DNA of 29,499 nucleotides from an uncultured Verrucomicrobia subdivision 3 bacterium (GCA_903921455.1 CAIXPZ010000301.1:1-29499); one strand, 5' to 3'. Counted from the first letter of the stretch, positions 16,567-26,183 are shown. Numbers and translations are program-made. The notes: generated by a model from the sequence alone, not told the origin.

Positions 16567-17157
16567 TCAGCGCGTCACCAGGTCGTCAATCGTCCACAGG
16601 ATCTTGTCGGGGCCGGCGGAGTGGATTTCCATTTCGGTGCCGGAGAGTTGATGGAAGAAAAACGGCGTACCCCAGGCGTCGATCAGCTCACCCGCCACAT
16701 TCACCCGCAGACCGGCCTCGGGATTGAGGAAGTTTATCCGGCCCGGGTTGTCGCCGCCCAGCGTCCGGGTGATCTCGGCGTTGGAGCCGATGGGATTGCC
16801 GCCGAAACGCTGACCGTAGTTGTGGATGACGGTGCGGACATTCTCGACGACGGTGAACGGCGCCATGTTCGTGACTTCGGGCGGATAGGCGGCCCCGGCC
16901 GGCAAGCGGGCGATGACCGCCGCCGGGCCGGGCAAGACCGGCGCGCCCGGGACGTCAGCAAAACTGGCTTCAATCGCCGCGACGCGGGCGGGCGGAGCAC
17001 TCCGCAAGGCGGCGTTCATGGCGTCGGCCGCGGAGTCCGCCGATATTTTGGCTTTAGGAGCAGGCGGCCGGGTGGAAGCAAGAGGCAGCGTGAGATAACC
17101 CAGCAAGCAGATGACGGCAATCAACACCAGCCCCTCCACCATTCGCTTCCGGCTCAT
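16567..17157 (-). CDS. Small membrane-anchored protein with type II secretion pseudopilin (GspG)-like C-terminus
   Basis: The ATG at 17,157 overlaps the DUF1501 stop codon as ATGA, which fixes the start and gives 196 residues. Residues 1-5 are basic (MSRKR) and are followed by a membrane helix (VEGLVLIAVICLLGYLTLPLA). A linker of about 120 residues follows. The C-terminal segment (DAWGTPFFFHQLSGTEMEIH, then SAGPDK and DDL) recalls the end of GspG/T2SG pseudopilins, where Ca-binding Asp residues sit. No canonical prepilin cleavage motif (G-F-x-x-x-E) is seen, so it may be anchored rather than processed. I cannot assign a function; the overlap implies it works with the DUF1501 and DUF1800 proteins. 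Confidence 0.72.
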   Translation of the reverse strand: MSRKRMVEGLVLIAVICLLGYLTLPLASTRPPAPKAKISADSAADAMNAALRSAPPARVAAIEASFADVPGAPVLPGPAAVIARLPAGAAYPPEVTNMAPFTVVENVRTVIHNYGQRFGGNPIGSNAEITRTLGGDNPGRINFLNPEAGLRVNVAGELIDAWGTPFFFHQLSGTEMEIHSAGPDKILWTIDDLVTR

Positions 17158-18617
17158 ACAAAACCGAGATTCGGCGCGGCAAAGCGGCCGAGGTTCGGGA
17201 AGAGCGTGGTGAGGTTGCCGGCATCCACGCCGAACCACGTCGCGAGCGTGGCGAAATACTGGTCGATGGCCGTGGTGGGAATCCAGCGGCCGGTGCTGGT
17301 GTCATCGGGGCCGTTGATGGTGAGCGTGGGAAACCTGCCGTAACTCTTACCGCCCTTCACGGCGCCGCCGAGGATCAGATGGTGGCTACCCCAACCGTGA
17401 TCGCTGCCCTGGCCGTTACCGGGGAAGGTGCGCCCGAAATCGCTGGAGGTGAAGGCGGTGACATTTTGCGAAAGATTGAGCTGCTCCATCGCGCGCTGGA
17501 AGGCGTAGATCGACTGGCTCAATTCGGCGAACAGGTTCGCGTGGGCGCCGAGGATGACGTTGTCGGGATTGTTGGTGGAGTAACTGGTCTGGCCGGTGTG
17601 CAAATCGTAGCCGCCGACCTGGCAGAAAAAAATCTGCCGCTGCATGCCGAAGCCGCCGTTCGCCGCCGCGCGGCTCCCCGCCTCGATAAGCCGGGCGACC
17701 ATCTTCAACTGGGCGCTGAGGCTGGAGGTGAAGGTGCTCCCGCCGTTCGGCGTGGTGACGGTCGCGGGGAAGGGCTGGTTCCAAAAGTTGGTCGCGGCGG
17801 AGTTGGTGATGGCGTTGTTGAGCAGGCTGCCGGTCTGGATACTGTGCTGCGCCACGCCCGCGTAAGCCTGCGCCTGCAGGTTGGGATACGGCAAGCCGAG
17901 AATATTGGTGAGCGCCGCGAGCCGCGCGCCGGAGACGTTTTGCAGCGAGATCGCGCCGCTGGTGGAGACGGCGTATTGCGAAATGACATTACCGACCTCA
18001 AAGGTGTTCGCCCCCGCCAGCGAAACGGAGAGGGAGATGGGCGCATTGGGCTGGACGGAATTCAAGAGGTCCGCGCAACGGCCGCCCCAGCCGGTGAGCG
18101 CGGGCTGGTCGGGAATGGACGTCTGCCACTGCGTGACCTGGTCCGCGTGCGAGAACAATTGCGGCGGCTTCTTGTAGAGGCTGGATTGATATTGGGCGCG
18201 GGTCAGGGGATTGACCAGCGTGCCGGTGTTCATGAGCAGCGCGAGTTTGCCCTCGCCGAACAAGGTCTGGAGCGGATCGCACGCGGGATGCAGACCGTAG
18301 CCGTGACCCGCGGCGTCGGTGTAGCCGGTGTCCAGCACGCGGCTCTGGGGTATGGCCAGCACGGCGGAACGGATGGCGGCATAGTTGTTATATTCCGACT
18401 GGACGGTGGGGATGATGAGGTTGTTGGAGTCGTTGCCGCCGGCGAGAAAAATGCAGACGAGCGCCTTGTAGTCGGTGATGTTCGACTGCGCGACGGCGGC
18501 GTTCATGAAGCGCAGATCGCGGATGGCGGAGGTCATGGCGGCGGTGCCGACGGCGGCGCACGCGGCCCGGCGGAGAAAATCGCGGCGGGTGATGACGGAA
18601 ATATTTTTCTCGTGCAT
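17154..18617 (-). CDS. Tat-exported DUF1501 family protein
   Basis: This 487-residue protein belongs to the DUF1501 family, common in Planctomycetes and Verrucomicrobia and distantly related to sulfatase/alkaline phosphatase folds. A twin-arginine signal lies at 10-30 (TRRDFLRRAACAAVGTAAM), so it is exported folded. Family features include ALVCIFLAGGNDSNNLIIP, LLMNTGTLVNPLTR, FSHADQVTQWQ, VGGYDLHTGQ and SSDFGRTFPGNGQGSDHGWG followed by HHLILGG; the Asp/His-rich motifs suggest a metal site. Its biochemical role is not established. It begins 5 bases after the DUF1800 stop and overlaps the next gene, so the three form one operon. Confidence 0.92.
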   Translation of the reverse strand: MHEKNISVITRRDFLRRAACAAVGTAAMTSAIRDLRFMNAAVAQSNITDYKALVCIFLAGGNDSNNLIIPTVQSEYNNYAAIRSAVLAIPQSRVLDTGYTDAAGHGYGLHPACDPLQTLFGEGKLALLMNTGTLVNPLTRAQYQSSLYKKPPQLFSHADQVTQWQTSIPDQPALTGWGGRCADLLNSVQPNAPISLSVSLAGANTFEVGNVISQYAVSTSGAISLQNVSGARLAALTNILGLPYPNLQAQAYAGVAQHSIQTGSLLNNAITNSAATNFWNQPFPATVTTPNGGSTFTSSLSAQLKMVARLIEAGSRAAANGGFGMQRQIFFCQVGGYDLHTGQTSYSTNNPDNVILGAHANLFAELSQSIYAFQRAMEQLNLSQNVTAFTSSDFGRTFPGNGQGSDHGWGSHHLILGGAVKGGKSYGRFPTLTINGPDDTSTGRWIPTTAIDQYFATLATWFGVDAGNLTTLFPNLGRFAAPNLGFV

Positions 18618-18622
18618 AAAAA

Positions 18623-21600
18623 TTATTTTTGAATCGTGAAATCCGGCGAACAGATCAGCAGGTGCACCACGGCGCGGACGCGGTCGCGCATCTGAGTGGC
18701 GGTCGGCGGCGCGCTATAACCAAAGTTGGTCGTGTTGGTGACATAGTTGAAAATGTTGGTTTTGGCGGCGGCGGACAACTGGCCGGCGAGCAACAGGGTG
18801 TTGAGGTTGTCGATCAAGAGCGGCACATTGGCGGACGCGGTGTAATTCGTGGTCATCCACGGGCCGATATCGAGCACAATGCCGCCGTTGCCGACGTTGA
18901 AGCTGGAGAGGCCGTTGGTGTTGCCGGTGTTGTTGAGGATGCCGGCCTGGAGAAAGTTCATCTGCAGCGCCACGCCGGTGTCGGACGTGAGCTGGAATTC
19001 CGGCGTGGTCAAACCGGCGGATGACAGCGCGCCGGGGAAGGCGAAGTCGGGGAAGAAGAAATTGAACACCGTCGGCGAACGGAGGGGCGACTGCGCGAGA
19101 TTATAAGTGGCGCTGGTGTCGGTGTAACCCATGTTCCAGGTGCTTTCCTGGGCGGCCACGGTGCCGCTGCGGTTCATCGGCGGCGCGCCAAACGGATAGA
19201 CGCTGAAGCCGCTCTGCGTGGTGTTGAGGGTGTTGGTCACGCTGAACGTGAAGTGCGTGGCGTCGGGAATCGTGTTCACCTGATATTGCCCGGGCGTGAG
19301 CAGCACGGTGTTGGCATTAAGGTAAAAAGATTCGCCGACATACAAGCCATGTGCGGCGGAACAGACCACCGTCACATTCGTCGCGGTCTGGACATAGCCG
19401 CTGGCGGCGATGCGCGGGAACAAGCAGAACCCGGAGCGGGCCGCGGAGTCCGGCGTGGACACGGTGAAGACGGAGGATGAATTCGTCGCCGCCACCAAAT
19501 ATAAACCGCTTACCGCACCGCCCGTGGTGAACGACAGGTAGATGGCGTTGCCCGGGGCGAGCCCGTGGTTGGGAATCGTGACGGTGACAACATTCGTGGA
19601 CTGAGCGTAAGCCCCGAGGACGAGGTTGGGCGCAATGACGGTGAGGGTGTTTGGTCCCGTATTGGTCACGCTATAAGCCTGACTCGGCGGCGGCGGATTG
19701 CCGGAGGTGTCGGTGAAATTGAGCAGCACGGTGTCATTATTGTTCATCCGATGGGCGTTGGTCGTCGTAATCGTGATGGTCTGGCTGCCGCTCTGGACGT
19801 AAGTGCCGCCGTTGTTAGGCGGCGAAGGGAAGGCGCGCGCCGTGGCGGTGACGCGCAGCAGCGGCTCGCGCTGCTTGCCGTAGGTGGTGAGCGCGATGAA
19901 ATTCGTGCCGCGTGCCTCGTAGTCCAGCAGGATGGCCTTGATGACGGCCGACAGGTCGCCGCGCACGCCGCTGCCGTTGTCGTTGAACTTTTGCACAACG
20001 CGGTAAAGATAATTACGGCTGGGATTGCTGGTGACGAGGCGCTGGATCAACTGCCGGCAGATGAACGGCCCGACGTTCGGGTTGTAGAAGATGGAATCGA
20101 GCGCTGCCTCCAGGTTTTGCGAGCCATACGCGTCAAAGCTGGCATTCGTCGAGATCGCCTGCGCCCCGACGGCGGCGGGCGTGATGACGTTGTCCAACAG
20201 CTTCTTGGTGCCGAGCTCGTGGTGGGTCGGGACCAGCACCATGGCGTTGGTCAGATTCTGGCCGGGGGAAAAACCGGTGGGCAACCGGCCACTGGCCTGG
20301 TTGGTCTGATAATAATTCCAGCCGGTGAACGTGCTGGCAAAACCCATGATGGTGTTCTGGTCGTAGGTCGGCACCAGCGAGTTCTGGGAATTCAGCACCA
20401 GCGAGCCGTCCGGCCACAGATGATAGAGGCCCACGGAAAACAGCTGAAGGATTTCGCGGGCGTAGTTTTCGTTCGCATGAATGCCGGTGATGAGGCTGCC
20501 GACGTCGTTGCCCCGCATGTCCAGGTAAAGGCCCATCGCCGGATTCAGGGTGACGGACTTGAGCAGGTCGCGATAGTTGCCGAAGGCGTTCGTCACCAGC
20601 GTGTCATAATAGGCGCCGAGGGCGTTGGCGTCGTTGACGAGCGTGCCGTTTTCGGAAATGACCATAATTTCACTCAACGCAAAGGCGACGCGCTGGCGCA
20701 ACTGGTCGGGCGCGGTGATGACCTGCTGCCACCAGGCGTTGAACCAATCCGTGCTGGGGTAGGGCGTGGTCGGGTCGGTGCTCATGTTCGCAAGGACCAC
20801 CGGCAGGTGGCGGGACGCGGGCAGCGCCAGCTGGGCGGTGATCCAATTGGAATAGCCCAGCGTTAGCACCGAAGCGATGTCGTTGGTGCCCGGGCCGAAC
20901 GTGGCTTGAATGAGGAAGCGCGCGGCGGCGTTGGTGTCGGCGTGATCATCGGCCCAAGCCGGCGGCGCGGGCGGCGCGGCGAAGGTCTGCGACCCGTTGG
21001 CCAGCGTGAAGTGGCCGCCGATCTCACCGGCAGGATTGGCCGGAGTTTGAATGACAATGCTGGACTTACCTTCGATGATGATTTCCTGGATATCCGCCGC
21101 GGAGAGCGAACCCGAGCCGGTGAGGTTCCACACGTAACTGCCATCGGCTTGCGGATGCGCCGCGGCGATGTCGAAGACCAGGGTCGTCGGGCTGGCGAGA
21201 TACGGATCGGAATAAATATGATCCACGTGCGCGCCGCTGATGCCGTTGAAACTGTAATTCAAAACGGCCTGCGAACCGCTCGCGTTCACCAGCAAGGTGG
21301 CGGAGCCGACCGCCGCGCTGTTGACGCCAGGCAACGCCAGCATGTTCGCCGTGTAAAGCGTGCCGGACAAGGCGGAAACCGGCAGCGGATAATAGCGCGA
21401 CAAAACGTAACCCGGCACGATGCCGGCAGGCGCGGTGTTGGTGCCCACGGGATCCTGCGACCAGCCCACGGACCAGTGATCCGGCGCCGCGCCGACTTTG
21501 TGCAAGACCTCCACGTAGTATTTTTGGCCGGCGACCAGCGCGAGCCATTTGGATTGCTGGTTCGTCTGGGTGCTCCAGTTCCGGAAGGCGGTGCCGCCAT

Positions 21601-23599
21601 TCACCGGCAGGACGTTCGCGCGGCGCAGTTTGTTGGCCGGTTCGTTGTCGTTGGAAATCCAGACTTCCGCCGAATCACTGCCGGCGATCCAGTAATAATA
21701 ATTCCCGGTCACCGGCGCGGTCAGATAGCCGCGGATGCGTTCGCCATAATTATTTCCAAAATTCGTCAAGCCTTCCAGCGTGCCGAGCGTGTTCGTCAAG
21801 GTCGGCGGCAGGCTCACGGGAATATCGGCGATATTCGTGCCGGAAACCCCAAGCCAGACTTCGCGCACCACCGAGCTGCCGGTATCAATCACTTGCAAGC
21901 TGACGGACGCGGAACCGAGCCCGACCGCATTACTGGACGTCACCATGACTTGATACGCGCCCGCGAAGTTCGGCACGCCGCTGATGACGCCGTTGGTGAA
22001 GCCAAGACCCGGCGGCAATCCGCTCGCGGTATAGCCCAGCGGCGTGTTGGCGCCCGTCACCGTAAAGCTGAACGGCTGGCCGAGAAACGCCACGGCGGAA
22101 AGCGAGCAGGTAATCGTTGAGGGCGCAGGGGAATTGGTGGGATACAAGCGGGACGACGGGATGATTTGCTTCGGCTGGCTCGCGCTATACCAGTTCAAGT
22201 GGGCCTGCCCCAGGCCGCCGCTCTGAAGGTACTCCAGCTTGAGGTTGTAACGGACGCCGCCCTGCAGGGTGATCGTGCCGATGGCGTCACTCACGCCTTG
22301 CGATTTCCAGTTATCGACGATCAACTGGTCATTCACCCACAGCTTGCAGCCGTCATCCGAATACACGTCGAAATAATACAGCTCGGAGTATTGCGGCTGC
22401 ACCTGGCCGACCCAGCGCACGGAGTTAAGCCCGTTGCTCAAGCTGGGCGAGGTGCCGTTGGTATAATTGAAATCAACCGTCGGGTCCACGCGGCTCAGAA
22501 AAAAGTTGGTGGAGTTGAAATTATTGGCATTCGCGTAAGTCGTGCTGCTGTTGGTGTAATAGTTTCCGGTCAAGCCCGTGCCGGTCGGCGTGAGGGAGGG
22601 ATAGATCACCACGCTGGCGTTGCTCGCGTAGCTTACCGCGTAATTGGTGCCGGCAAGCAGTTTCATCATCGCGACGACGGACGATTTCAAATTCGTGTTC
22701 GCCAGCGGCGTCACGGAAATGTTTTGCGCGCTCACGCCGGCGGGGAACGTCACCGTGCGCGGCAGCAGCGCATGGTCCACGGTTTCGGTCGCAAAGCCCG
22801 CGCCCGGCCCGCCGAGCGCGAGATTCACGGTCACGGATTTCAGCGGAAACCCGCCGCGCGTCACGGTCAGCGTGCCCAGGTCGGTCGGGGCTTGGCCGGG
22901 ATCCGGCTGCGTCGTGGTCGGATCCGTGGCGGCGATGGAGAAAATATTCTGCACGGCAAACTTGTTGGTCGCATAGGCCAGGTCATTCATCAACTGGCCA
23001 TTGCCATCAAGGTTGCCGTTGCTCTGCGCGTTCAAAGGATCCAGCCCCAGCTTGTATTCTTCCCAGTCATTCACGCCGTCGCCATCCGTATCCACGTCCG
23101 ACACGGCGGTGCGGAAAAACTTTCCCGTCGAACTGGGCGGGGCGGTCAGCGTCAGCGTGCTGCCGCTGCGCACCACGACGTTGGTTTCCACGACCCAGTT
23201 GGTATCGCCCAGCGTCGCGACGCTTTGCAGTTGATATTGCTTCCCCAATTCACAGGGAATGGTGAGGGTGAACAGCGAGGCGGCGAGGGCGGCATTGGCG
23301 ATTTTCGGCACGGAATTCGCGTCGAACGGATTGGTGCCCGCCAAGGCCTCCTGCAGATTGGAATAGCCATCGCCATCCGCATCGCCGCCGGGCGACAGGC
23401 CGCTCGCGCCATAGAGCTGTTCCCAGACGTCGCTCAGGGCGTTGGTGTTCTGGTCAATCATCTGGGCCGGGGCCAGGCGGGGCGCCGCCAGCAGGCAAAG
23501 GAGCAGCGCCGTGCGTGAAATCAGGGCAGCCGAGGTGTCTAGAAAACTACACTGGAAAGCAGGCTTCCAGCAATGGCGCAAGGCTTGACGGACTTTCAT
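18623..23599 (-). CDS. Large exported DUF1800 protein with Calx-beta-like, PA14, Ig-like and CHRD-like modules
   Basis: This 1,658-residue secreted protein has a hydrophobic signal segment at 29-46 behind a long N-region. Two Asp-rich calcium-type repeats follow (DADGDGYSNLQEA, 73-85; DVDTDGDGVNDWEEYKLG, 168-185). Then come a Calx-beta-like domain (about 238-335), a PA14 domain (about 342-488; YFDVYSDDGCKLWVNDQLIVDNW), a putative Ig/cadherin-like domain (495-572), a second PA14-like domain (580-735), a CHRD-like domain (743-865) and a DUF1800 domain from about 885 to the end. The DUF1800 part holds an insert of roughly three 50-60-residue beta repeats near 1,290-1,460. DUF1800 is typically encoded beside DUF1501, as here; its function is unknown. 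The modules suggest binding of carbohydrate or surface polymers in a calcium-dependent exoprotein. Confidence 0.9.
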   Translation of the reverse strand: MKVRQALRHCWKPAFQCSFLDTSAALISRTALLLCLLAAPRLAPAQMIDQNTNALSDVWEQLYGASGLSPGGDADGDGYSNLQEALAGTNPFDANSVPKIANAALAASLFTLTIPCELGKQYQLQSVATLGDTNWVVETNVVVRSGSTLTLTAPPSSTGKFFRTAVSDVDTDGDGVNDWEEYKLGLDPLNAQSNGNLDGNGQLMNDLAYATNKFAVQNIFSIAATDPTTTQPDPGQAPTDLGTLTVTRGGFPLKSVTVNLALGGPGAGFATETVDHALLPRTVTFPAGVSAQNISVTPLANTNLKSSVVAMMKLLAGTNYAVSYASNASVVIYPSLTPTGTGLTGNYYTNSSTTYANANNFNSTNFFLSRVDPTVDFNYTNGTSPSLSNGLNSVRWVGQVQPQYSELYYFDVYSDDGCKLWVNDQLIVDNWKSQGVSDAIGTITLQGGVRYNLKLEYLQSGGLGQAHLNWYSASQPKQIIPSSRLYPTNSPAPSTITCSLSAVAFLGQPFSFTVTGANTPLGYTASGLPPGLGFTNGVISGVPNFAGAYQVMVTSSNAVGLGSASVSLQVIDTGSSVVREVWLGVSGTNIADIPVSLPPTLTNTLGTLEGLTNFGNNYGERIRGYLTAPVTGNYYYWIAGSDSAEVWISNDNEPANKLRRANVLPVNGGTAFRNWSTQTNQQSKWLALVAGQKYYVEVLHKVGAAPDHWSVGWSQDPVGTNTAPAGIVPGYVLSRYYPLPVSALSGTLYTANMLALPGVNSAAVGSATLLVNASGSQAVLNYSFNGISGAHVDHIYSDPYLASPTTLVFDIAAAHPQADGSYVWNLTGSGSLSAADIQEIIIEGKSSIVIQTPANPAGEIGGHFTLANGSQTFAAPPAPPAWADDHADTNAAARFLIQATFGPGTNDIASVLTLGYSNWITAQLALPASRHLPVVLANMSTDPTTPYPSTDWFNAWWQQVITAPDQLRQRVAFALSEIMVISENGTLVNDANALGAYYDTLVTNAFGNYRDLLKSVTLNPAMGLYLDMRGNDVGSLITGIHANENYAREILQLFSVGLYHLWPDGSLVLNSQNSLVPTYDQNTIMGFASTFTGWNYYQTNQASGRLPTGFSPGQNLTNAMVLVPTHHELGTKKLLDNVITPAAVGAQAISTNASFDAYGSQNLEAALDSIFYNPNVGPFICRQLIQRLVTSNPSRNYLYRVVQKFNDNGSGVRGDLSAVIKAILLDYEARGTNFIALTTYGKQREPLLRVTATARAFPSPPNNGGTYVQSGSQTITITTTNAHRMNNNDTVLLNFTDTSGNPPPPSQAYSVTNTGPNTLTVIAPNLVLGAYAQSTNVVTVTIPNHGLAPGNAIYLSFTTGGAVSGLYLVAATNSSSVFTVSTPDSAARSGFCLFPRIAASGYVQTATNVTVVCSAAHGLYVGESFYLNANTVLLTPGQYQVNTIPDATHFTFSVTNTLNTTQSGFSVYPFGAPPMNRSGTVAAQESTWNMGYTDTSATYNLAQSPLRSPTVFNFFFPDFAFPGALSSAGLTTPEFQLTSDTGVALQMNFLQAGILNNTGNTNGLSSFNVGNGGIVLDIGPWMTTNYTASANVPLLIDNLNTLLLAGQLSAAAKTNIFNYVTNTTNFGYSAPPTATQMRDRVRAVVHLLICSPDFTIQK

Positions 23600-23681
23600 G
23601 AACAGCTTTTTAGGATTGGCTTCACCGTGCCTCTGGCATCAGCGATTGTCAAGTATCGCAAAGCCTTTTTTATGCCAGAAA

Positions 23682-25739
23682 TTAGCGCAAGTTCCACTCG
23701 TTCAAAAGTCCCTTGGGAATCTCGGAGAGAAAACGCGACGGTGACTGATACGTATCCATGCCGGAACTGCCAAAGCCGGCGCGCAGGTTGGGATAACACA
23801 GGTATAGTTCATTCTTTGCCCGCGTGATGGAAACATAGAACAACCGCCGCTCCTCTTCCTCGCCGTCGTTGCTCTCGCTGGAGCGGGCGGAAGGGAATAA
23901 TCCGTCACAGAGCATGATGACGAACACGACCTCGAATTCGAGGCCCTTCGCCTGATGGATGGTCGAAAGCTTGATCTTCTCCGTGTCGTCCTGCGGATCC
24001 TCCTCGGCCTCGACGTTGGTGAGCAGCGCGAGCTGGGTGAGGAAATCCTCCACCGCGCCGAACTGGAACGCAAACTCCGCGAGCTGCTGGATCTCATCCA
24101 GCCGCCGCTCGTAGTTGTCGTAGGTCTCTTTGAGATAATCATCGTAGCCCGCGTCCATCACGAGGCGGAGCATCTTCGCGGCATTGCGGCGGGTGGATTC
24201 CGCCTCAAGCTGCGAAATGGTGGCGACGAATTGCGACCACGGAATCGCCGCCTTTTTAGGAACTGATTTGGAAATCCGTTGAAGCGAGGCGGCGAGGGGA
24301 TGGGGTTTGGCGTCGGGCGTCCGGGGTAGGGCTTCAGGCGTTGCGCGTGATTCGTTTCCCGGAACCAAAACCCCGGAACCAAGACCCTGGGAAAAACTTT
24401 GAAAAAGTTTTTCCGCGCCCTTGCCGCCGATGCCGGGAATCAACTGCACCAGCCGCTTGAAGGAAACCTCGTCCTTCGGGTTCGCCACGAACTTGAGATA
24501 CGCCGTCGCATCCTTGATGTGCGCCTGCTCGAAGAAGCGCAAGCCGCTGGTGATCGAAAAAGGAATCTGCCGCCGCGTCAGCTCCAATTGCAGCTCCAGC
24601 GCGTGAAAGTGCGAGCGATACAGCACGCAGAGGTTATTCAAGCTCACGCCTTCCTCGCGCAATTCCAGCGCCCGCTGCGCAATGAACATCGCCTGCTGAC
24701 CAGCATCGTGGCATTGGACGAGCGCGGGTTTGAGGCCCGACTTGCGCGCGGGCGTGAGCGCCTTGGCGAACTGGTTCACGTTCGCGGCTATCGCAGCGTT
24801 GGCGACGTTGAGGATCTCCGGCGTGCTGCGGTAGTTCGTCTCGATCTTGAACACCTTCGCGCCGGGATAGCGTTTGGGAAAATCGAGGATGTTGGCGAAG
24901 TTCGCGCCGCGCCACGCGTAGATGCTTTGCGCATCGTCCCCGACGACCGTGACGTTGTGATGCCGCGCGGCGAGGAGGTCGATCAGGTCGCCCTGCAACT
25001 TGTTCGTGTCCTGATACTCGTCCACGAGGATGAACTGGAAGCGCCGCTGATAATGCTCGCGGATGTCCGCGTGCTCCTGCAGCAGCTTCAGCCAGAGCGC
25101 GAGCAGGTCGTCGAAATCCATGCCGTTGGTCGCGCGCTTGCGGGCGTGGTAGCGCTTCTGCTGGTCCGCGATCTCGCTGGCGAACTGGGAGAAATAGCTG
25201 AACTGGCCATCCACCAGCTCCGCGACCGTCTTGTGCGTATTGGCCGCGAGCGAAAAGATTTCGTTCAGCACATCCGGCTTGGGAAAGTGCTTGTCCTTCT
25301 TATCAATCTTCGCATCCGCCAGGCAGGCCTTGATCAAATCCTTCGCGTCGTCGCGGTCGAGGATGGTGAAATCCTTCTGGTAGCCGAGCGCGTCGGCGTG
25401 CAGCCGCAAGATGCGCGCGCCGATGCTGTGGAACGTGCCGCCCCAGAGCGCGCGCAGTTCGTGGCCCAGCAAATCCGACACGCGCCGCATCATTTCGGCC
25501 GCCGCCTTGTTCGTGAACGTGAGCAGCAGGATGCGGTCGGCCGGAATGCCCTGCTCCAAAAGATAGGCGACGCGATAGGTCAGCGTGCGGGTCTTGCCGG
25601 AGCCGGCCCCGGCGATGACGAGCGCCGGCCCCGGCGGCGCGGTGACGGCGGCGAGCTGCTGCTCATTCAGTTCGCGCGGATAGTCGATGTTCAGCCGGAT
25701 CTCCGGCGTGAACGGGCGAAGGACATATTCGTGCGACAT
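23682..25739 (-). CDS. UvrD/PcrA/Rep-like superfamily 1 ATP-dependent DNA helicase
   Basis: This 3'-5' helicase unwinds DNA in repair or replication restart. All SF1A motifs are visible: Q-motif (LNEQQLAAV, 24-32), Walker A (GAGSGKT, 44-50), LLLTFTNKAA (71-80), Walker B (ILVDEYQDTN, 237-246), GDDAQSIYAWRGA (267-279), IETNYRST (299-306), STIHQAKGLEFEVVFV (592-607) and RRLFYVSITRAKNELYL (631-647). At 685 residues it is close to UvrD/PcrA length. Residues about 450-485 form a Gly/Pro/Ser-rich insert (GLGSGVLVPGNESRATPEAL) encoded by short DNA repeats that does not look like helicase sequence. Whether it should be called uvrD, pcrA or rep cannot be settled from sequence alone. Confidence 0.95.
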   Translation of the reverse strand: MSHEYVLRPFTPEIRLNIDYPRELNEQQLAAVTAPPGPALVIAGAGSGKTRTLTYRVAYLLEQGIPADRILLLTFTNKAAAEMMRRVSDLLGHELRALWGGTFHSIGARILRLHADALGYQKDFTILDRDDAKDLIKACLADAKIDKKDKHFPKPDVLNEIFSLAANTHKTVAELVDGQFSYFSQFASEIADQQKRYHARKRATNGMDFDDLLALWLKLLQEHADIREHYQRRFQFILVDEYQDTNKLQGDLIDLLAARHHNVTVVGDDAQSIYAWRGANFANILDFPKRYPGAKVFKIETNYRSTPEILNVANAAIAANVNQFAKALTPARKSGLKPALVQCHDAGQQAMFIAQRALELREEGVSLNNLCVLYRSHFHALELQLELTRRQIPFSITSGLRFFEQAHIKDATAYLKFVANPKDEVSFKRLVQLIPGIGGKGAEKLFQSFSQGLGSGVLVPGNESRATPEALPRTPDAKPHPLAASLQRISKSVPKKAAIPWSQFVATISQLEAESTRRNAAKMLRLVMDAGYDDYLKETYDNYERRLDEIQQLAEFAFQFGAVEDFLTQLALLTNVEAEEDPQDDTEKIKLSTIHQAKGLEFEVVFVIMLCDGLFPSARSSESNDGEEEERRLFYVSITRAKNELYLCYPNLRAGFGSSGMDTYQSPSRFLSEIPKGLLNEWNLR

Positions 25740-26104
25740 GGACGCAAATTAAAACCGGCGGCGAGTGGAAAGGCAAGCAGCGGCGGCTGCCGGCGGGACG
25801 GCGGGACGGCGGGCAGCGTCCCCCGGATGGGCGACCGTTGCGCCCCGCGCCGCCGCTACGATTTTAAGATTCACGAATCACAATCCCACCGTCCCTGCGC
25901 CACTGCGCCAAAGGGCCGCGCGGTGGGACAGGTTTGGACAAAACGGAGATGAAACCGGATGAATCCGGCACGCTCCCGGTTAAAGACTGATCAAAGACCG
26001 ATCAAAGAGGAAGGGCGGAGGAGAAGCGGACCGGGCCGGAAAGCGACAAGACAGGCTGCGGCAACGGGAATAAAGCAACCCGGGTGGGAAAAAATGGCGC
26101 AGCA

Positions 26105-26140
26105 AATTTATGATTTACGAATGACGATTTACGATTGGGG
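26105..26140. repeat. Short AT-rich repeated motif (gatttacga)
   Basis: The stretch reads aatttatgatttacgaatg followed by acgatttacgattgggg, so gatttacga occurs twice 15 bases apart. A loosely similar stretch (acgattttaagattcacgaa) lies at 25,858-25,877. It resembles the small interspersed intergenic repeats seen in some large verrucomicrobial genomes, but this is from memory and needs a genome-wide count. Confidence 0.35.
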
Positions 26141-26154
26141 GAGGGAACAGCGAA

Positions 26155-26183
26155 GGTCAACGGTTGGGGTTGTAGCCTGTCCT
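26155..26183 (-). repeat. 3'-end motif, third and most divergent copy
   Basis: On the minus strand this begins aggacaggctaca and ends gttgacc. It aligns with 26,611-26,643 (aggataggctacac...) and 27,020-27,052 (aggattggctacac...), the 3' ends of the neighbouring small gene and of its relic paralogue; those two agree at 27 of 33 bases. This copy lies 22 bases beyond the stop of the 126-residue gene. The three copies are 460 and 409 bases apart, so each follows or ends one short gene unit. Confidence 0.45.

Noticed and set aside
23624..23652. TTGACA on the minus strand upstream of the DUF1800 gene as a promoter
   Set aside because: The -35 is perfect, but no acceptable -10 lies 16-18 bases downstream (cacggt), so a promoter call is not supported.
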